This document shows positions 59,470-64,000 of a DNA stretch of 64,000 bases, piece after piece. The stretch lies in the NCBI GenBank assembly GCA_023614405.1, contig CM042690.1, forward strand, positions 523,668,293-523,732,292, in the 5' to 3' direction. Position numbers and translations under genes: made by a program. The notes under the pieces were generated by a model that had not been told where the DNA came from, ran no database searches, and was given only the letters and a program-made list of their open reading frames with translations. Source of the stretch: Avena insularis (Eukaryota; Streptophyta; Magnoliopsida; Poales; Poaceae). Positions within the stretch are counted from its first letter, which is position 1; the number at the start of each line of letters is the position of its first letter.

Positions 59470-60265
59470 TGTTGGGGGATACCCTCGGGTAGGGTAACGC
59501 CGGGGTATAAAGGCCGAGTTAGCCGAGATACGGCACGGTCAAAGCAAGTGCTGGCCGGGTTACCTCAAGGCAGGCCGAACGACGGAGTAACCCGGCCCGT
59601 GGAGCATCTCCTTAGCCATAGCCCGACCAACATAAAATATATGCCGGCCATGTTTGTCTGTCTATTATGCAGGTACCCTCATAGCCCGGTTAGCCACGTG
59701 CTAGCCGGACTATCATATGGCTTCCAAGAGAAGGAAGGAATCTCCCGCTGGTCAAAAGGTGGCTTTATTAGATGTAGCATGAGTAAAGCAAAGTAGAGAG
59801 GAGGACCAGCGGGTCAGGGGTGACCAAGGTGACGCGGGCAATGTCGGCTGACGTAGCCCATGTCTGCTGACGCTTAAAGATAAGGATTACGTTGCGGGTT
59901 ACATCCAAAGCCCGAACGAGCCGTTAAAGAGAATAAAGAAGCATCTAGCTTTAGTCGAGAAGCATATTAAGGGAATATGCTGCCACGTATGCCCTAACTT
60001 TGTAACCCGGGCTCCCCTATATAAGGGGCACCGGGGCCTCCATGGAGAGGGATCGATCATTTTCTCTGTCTAAGTTAGAACCCAAGGGCTAAATTGTGGG
60101 GAGTAAGAGACATCGTCTCCTTCTCGCGAACAGCTCGAGGTGCACTTGTAACCACCATTGCATCTGTGCATGGAATCACCACGTTTTCCCTCCCTGGATT
60201 CCCCTAGAACATATTGGCCCCATCTTTAGCCTATCCATGACATCTACCGTGCCACCACCATGACA
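59470..60265 (+). repeat. 3' LTR of element E
   Basis: 796 bases, TGTTGGGGGA to CATGACA. Aligns with the 5' LTR; contains the unoccupied F target GTTAC at 59559-59563. TATATAAG at 60018-60025. Confidence 0.93.
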
Positions 60266-60269
60266 TTGG

Positions 60270-60867
60270 GGAAGCTGGTTTTGATGAAAATGATCTTTTT
60301 AGTCCCCCAAGCATGAAGGAGAAAATTTACTTTGATGATACTATGCCTCCAATATATGATGATTACAATGATGAATATGATATTTTTAGTCCACCTACTA
60401 TTAAGGAGAAAATTCATTATGATTACAATATGTCTCCTATATTTGATGATTATGCTGATGAGAATAATAATGATAGCTATTTTGTTGAATTTGCTCCCAC
60501 TATGATTAATAAGAATGACTATGCTTATAGGGAGAGTAATAATTATTTTATGCATGTGCCTCATGATAAGAATGTTTTATGTGATAGTTATATTGTTAAT
60601 TTTATTCATGATGCTACTGAAAGTTATTATGAGAGAGGTAAACATGGTTTTATGTATCTCAACAATATTAAGTTTCCCCTCTTTATGTTGAAATTTTTGA
60701 AGTTGCACTTGTTTTGCTTTCCTATGCTTGTTGTTTTGTGCTTTCATGACTTGTTTCTTTATAAGATTATTATTCATAGGAACTGGGTTAGACTTAAATT
60801 TGTTCTACATTTGCTTCTCGATGCTCTCTTTTACTTCAACTCATATTTCTTATGTGAGCATCATTGA
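60270..60867 (+). pseudogene. gag-like ORF of element D, C-terminal part
   Basis: Continues the ORF cut at 44605. EAGFDENDLFSPP begins an 87-base (29-residue) duplication: FSPPSMKEKIYFDDTMPPIY (from about 60298) and FSPPTIKEKIHYDYNMSPIF (from about 60385). It is D/Y/N-rich and ends in a hydrophobic C-terminal third (LFMLKFLKLHLFCFPMLVVL). No known domain; in this kind of non-autonomous element the ORF keeps gag-like position only. Confidence 0.6.
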
Positions 60868-61360
60868 AATTATCATGCCTATCTTAATGGCTATAAAGAA
60901 AGAGCTTTTGGGAGACAACCCATTATATTTTTACTTTCATTTTATTTTTGTTTTGTTGAGTCTTGGAAGTTATTACTTCTATAATAACCTCTCCTTATCC
61001 TTTTTTGTGTGGTTTTTGTACCAAGAATAACCTCTAATGAGAGAGAAGTAAGACTTGGGAAAGTTGCTGTCCTGAAAACAGATTTTTGTGCTTCACTGTA
61101 AAAATTCGTGAAAAATCTCTGTACATCGGATTGAGCTGTAATTTTTTGTGCTTCTGACACAGGTTATTATCTAACTTTAGTTAGTTTATCACTTTTCGAT
61201 TTGAGCAACAGAAGGTCTTCTAAAAAATCGGTTTTTACCTGCTGGTCTGTTTTGACAGATTTCTGCCATTATTTGCATTTGCCTCTTAATCTCTTTCTCT
61301 TTGAGTTCTCTTTGATCACTTGAGATTTTAGAAGAAATTGCTACAGTATCTTATGTTTTA
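60868..61360 (+). other. Non-coding spacer of element D
   Basis: AT-rich; two ttttttgtgcttc motifs about 70 bases apart (near 61085 and 61145). No domain. Confidence 0.4.
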
Positions 61361-61558
61361 ATGGATGATTTACTTGATTTGAAACTTAACCCAAAGACTT
61401 ATTATCTTGAATACACTAATGTTGCTAATGAAGATTGTGTGAAGTTTTGTATGAAGGAAATTTTAAAGTGTAGGGAAGAACAATGTGATAAGATAAAGTA
61501 TAGACAAAAGCTCAAGCTTGGATATGCCACCCGTGTCACCCCAAGAAATATTCAATAA
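61361..61558 (+). CDS. Small ORF of element D, unknown
   Basis: 65 codons, MDDLLDLKLNPKTYYLEYTN to ...TPRNIQ, charged and helical, intact. It is followed at about 61572-61585 by a PPT-like aaagcttggggatg, as the large ORF of element I is. Position suggests a remnant or small relative of the I ORF's last part, but I see no clear similarity. It may not be expressed. Confidence 0.35.
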   Translation: MDDLLDLKLNPKTYYLEYTNVANEDCVKFCMKEILKCREEQCDKIKYRQKLKLGYATRVTPRNIQ

Positions 61559-63700
61559 GTACAAGCGTCAAAGCTTGGGGATGCCCAAGGCATCTCCTTC
61601 TTCATCAATAAAAATCTCAGGTTTTCTTCCAAACACTTCATTTTTATTGTTTCTTGCATAATTGTGTTGTTCTTGGAGCTTCTTTGTTTTTTCTTTTAGT
61701 TTTATTTTTTTTGGTTTGCTTACATAAGTTGGTTGGATACCAACACACTTCTTTTGGAGATACACACCCTGTTATTCATTGCCTAGAACACTCTAGTTTT
61801 CACTCTTATTGTTCTGTGAGTGTTCTCCTTTGCTAGCACTGTGTTTAGCTTTAGTTTTCGATTGCTGTTGGAAAAGAGTAGGAAGTTTCATGCTTATAGT
61901 GGTACAAAAGGTGTCTTGTTTTGACTGTGGCCTAGACTTTAGCATGTCATGTTTGACATTGCTTTGACTTTATGCTTAGTGATTATTGTTGTAGCATGAC
62001 TTGTTCCAAACAATTGAGATTGCTTAACGTGCCTTGAAAGAATCATGCGTTGTTTTAGCATATAAAAGCATAATATTGTGGTATTCTCCTTTGATTCTTT
62101 ATTTGGGTTGACTTGGCGTATGCTCACACCATGTTAAGACTATACCAAGTCACCATAGCCTCTATGATCATTTAGTTTTCGACTTGTAATATCACTTTAT
62201 GCTTTAATTAATAATGTTTTGTCGCTTTGCATGATTATGGCCATTATTGCTCTCTTAGTTGGTCGCTCCCAGTCTTTTGCTAGCCTCCACATGTACCACG
62301 TATGAGTTCCACTCATGCATCCAACTCCATATAAAACCAAGTTATTCCAAAGAGTCCACCATACCTACCTATTAGCATTATTGCTATTCCAAGTATGTTC
62401 ATGTTTTTATCTACCTTCCAAATTAAACTTGCTATGTGAAAATTAGTGATTAAAGCTCTCACAAACTTGATGGCACACTTTACTTTCTTGCACTTAATAA
62501 ACTTGAACCATTGTGCCCATCTATGTTGCATATATGCTTGCATTTTGTAAGCTGTGAATTAGTAGAACCATGTTACCATGGGGAACACTTTCAACATTGC
62601 ACTTTATTTAGTTGATATCATGTTCTTTTTCTTATGGATCCCGGTGGTGTGAAATGAAAGGGGAGCTTGTAAGGCTCATGGAGTTTGTATATGTGTTAGA
62701 GAAATTCCTGGGCGGCTGGTTTAAGCCATGCCTAATCATGGTGGAAACCTGCAACATAACCATAGTGAGAAATCTGTGAAGCATCCTCAATAAAAAAACC
62801 TATGCAAATAGGAAATAAAAAAAGCTATGCATATAGGAAATAAAAGGATCACTGAGATGCTCATTGTCTGCTTGCCTTGTCATTTTGATATGGGAAAGCT
62901 TCCGTATCATCGGGCAAGGGGTACCCCGTTGGCGGTTCTCTATGATACACATGTACTTACAATGACAAGAACTTACCTGTGAGTAAAGTTGAGTAGCATG
63001 AGGAACGGTACTCATAAGCAAGGGGCATGAGATTTTTAGCTTATAACTTGTCAAGCGTATCCTCATATTTTTTCACTTTAACCTTAATCACCTAAAGATG
63101 ATTATGATAGGGGCAATGAGAGCTAAAAGCTAATAAGTACCATAATTTTTGGAAGCTCTTTATGAGACTTGCATCCCTACTTTTTTCTATGAAGGGCCTT
63201 TCTTTTACTTTTATGTTGAGTCTCCATCTTCTATCTTTATGCACCTATTGAGAGAGCATACTGGTCATTCTTATTTTAATGTGCATTGTCCCAAAACTTG
63301 TTGATTGATTCATAACTTTGATATTGCTTGTTCTTAAATTATTTGTATCTAGTCACCCTTATGAACTTTGAAGGTTTCCTATGCATTTATGTTTTTCTAT
63401 ACCATGAGGGACAAGCTGAATAGCATTCTCATTATGTTTTCTATATATGAAACAAACAAACGTCTTTCAAACCATTGTTATTCATGAATCTTTTGTTTGT
63501 ACCTTTTCATGTTACAACATAGTTTCTATGTCTTATTGTTAGAACTATATCTTTCATGTCTATGTTAGAGTACTATGATCCCAGCTATCAATGTTTTACA
63601 AATACCTTGATAAAGATTATGATGGTGCATGTCACCTCAAAAATTATTCTTTTTATCACTTACCTACTCGAGGAGAAGTAGGAGTTAAGCCTGGGGATGT
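61559..63700 (+). other. 3' non-coding module of element D
   Basis: About 62050-63300 is homologous to 10600-12100 of element I (shared ccaccatacctacctattag, cttgtcattttgatatggg, ggggtaccccgttggcggtt). The last 75 bases equal 1046-1130 beside LTR A. No coding content. Confidence 0.7.
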
Positions 63701-64000
63701 TGATACGTCGTGAATTTATCCATAATTTTTGATGTTCCATGCTTGTTTTATATCTACTTTCTTATGCTTTGTTCACACTTTGAGGTATTTTTATACATTT
63801 TCTGGAACTAACCTATTAACAAGATGCCACAGTGCAAGTTGCCTATTTTCTGCTGTTTTTGGTTTCAGTAAAGCCAGAAAAGAAATATTCTTGGAATTGG
63901 ACGAAACAAAAGCCAAAGTTCCTATTTTTTCTGAAACAAGACGGAGCCCAAAGCAGAGACGAAGGAGGGACAGGGCCTGGCCACACCATATGGTGGCGCA
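63701..64000 (+). repeat. 3' LTR of element D, first 300 bases
   Basis: TGATACGTCG start after a purine tract; matches the first 300 bases of 42887-44251 with few differences. Cut by the window end. Confidence 0.9.

Larger units (their letters stand above)
44606..60265 (+). mobile_element. Full-length Tat-lineage Gypsy retrotransposon E
   Basis: Two LTRs (44606-47017, containing solo LTR F, about 814 bases without it; and 59470-60265, 796 bases), PBS, gag, protease, RT, RNase H, second RNase H, integrase, then a minus-strand spliced gene and the 3' LTR. Target site: TTGG on both sides (44602-44605, 60266-60269); the fifth base differs. All expected modules are present, but the coding frame carries many nonsense codons, so it is not autonomous now. 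Confidence 0.92.
42887..64000 (+). mobile_element. Non-autonomous Athila-type element D, split by element E, 3' LTR cut by window end
   Basis: The 5' LTR is 42887-44251; the PBS is at 44262. A small gag-like ORF is split at 44605/60266 by element E, and a second small ORF lies at 61361-61558. A long non-coding module (61559-63700) ends in a purine tract (ttaagcctggggatgt), and the 3' LTR starts at 63701 (TGATACGTCG) and runs out of the window. No protease, RT or integrase. Same LTR family as A and same 3' module as I. D inserted in the RT gene of C. Confidence 0.88.

Overview
The window looks like repeat-dominated nuclear DNA of a grass, most likely subfamily Pooideae (wheat, barley, oat and ryegrass relatives). 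The tribe cannot be fixed from sequence alone. The evidence is several LTRs of the 'TGATACGTC...' type, Athila-type and Tat-type Ty3/Gypsy proteins with grass-typical primer-binding sites, a large CACTA transposon, and a Stowaway MITE with the CTCCCTCCGTCC terminus. I found no convincing intact cellular gene, no rRNA, no CRISPR array and no bacterial-type operon. Almost all coding sequence belongs to mobile elements, and most of it is broken by stops and frameshifts. Element letters (X, A, G, I, B, C, D, E, F, H) are mine; I do not assign database family names.

Left part (1-27.4 kb). A Gypsy LTR end (X, 1-1045) abuts the 3' end of an Athila-type element (A, LTR 1131-2468). A sits in a long CACTA transposon (G) on the minus strand. 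G ends at 19355 with TIR CACTACTAGGAAAAC and carries a TNP2-type transposase pseudogene (14716-18200) and a PF03004-type second gene (2469-3222). Its second gene is split by element I (4457-13722), which has gag and protease and an intact 371-codon ORF but no reverse transcriptase or integrase. Right of G are a second PF03004-type pseudogene, an inverted X-related fragment, a Stowaway MITE, a GC-rich unidentified fragment, a small CACTA remnant ending at 25316, and AT-rich DNA holding a degenerate tandem repeat.

Right part (27.4-64 kb). This is a five-level nest. Tat-lineage element B (minus, from 27374) has its 5' LTR interrupted at 41056 by Gypsy element C. C is interrupted at 42886 by non-autonomous Athila-type element D. 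D is interrupted at 44605 by full-length Tat element E (44606-60265). The 5' LTR of E is interrupted by solo LTR F (44701-46293). A further solo LTR, H (34796-36362), splits the RT gene of B with a perfect GTACG target duplication. The outer halves of D, C and B lie beyond 64000.

How the parts relate. B and E each encode gag, protease, RT, RNase H, a second RNase H domain and integrase, and each also carries a spliced gene on the opposite strand between integrase and the 3' LTR. I and D lack RT and integrase and would need enzymes from other elements. They share a long 3' non-coding module. G contains two gene units that each appear to have their own hairpin array and a common leader motif. 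These shared non-coding modules are the least explained structures here.
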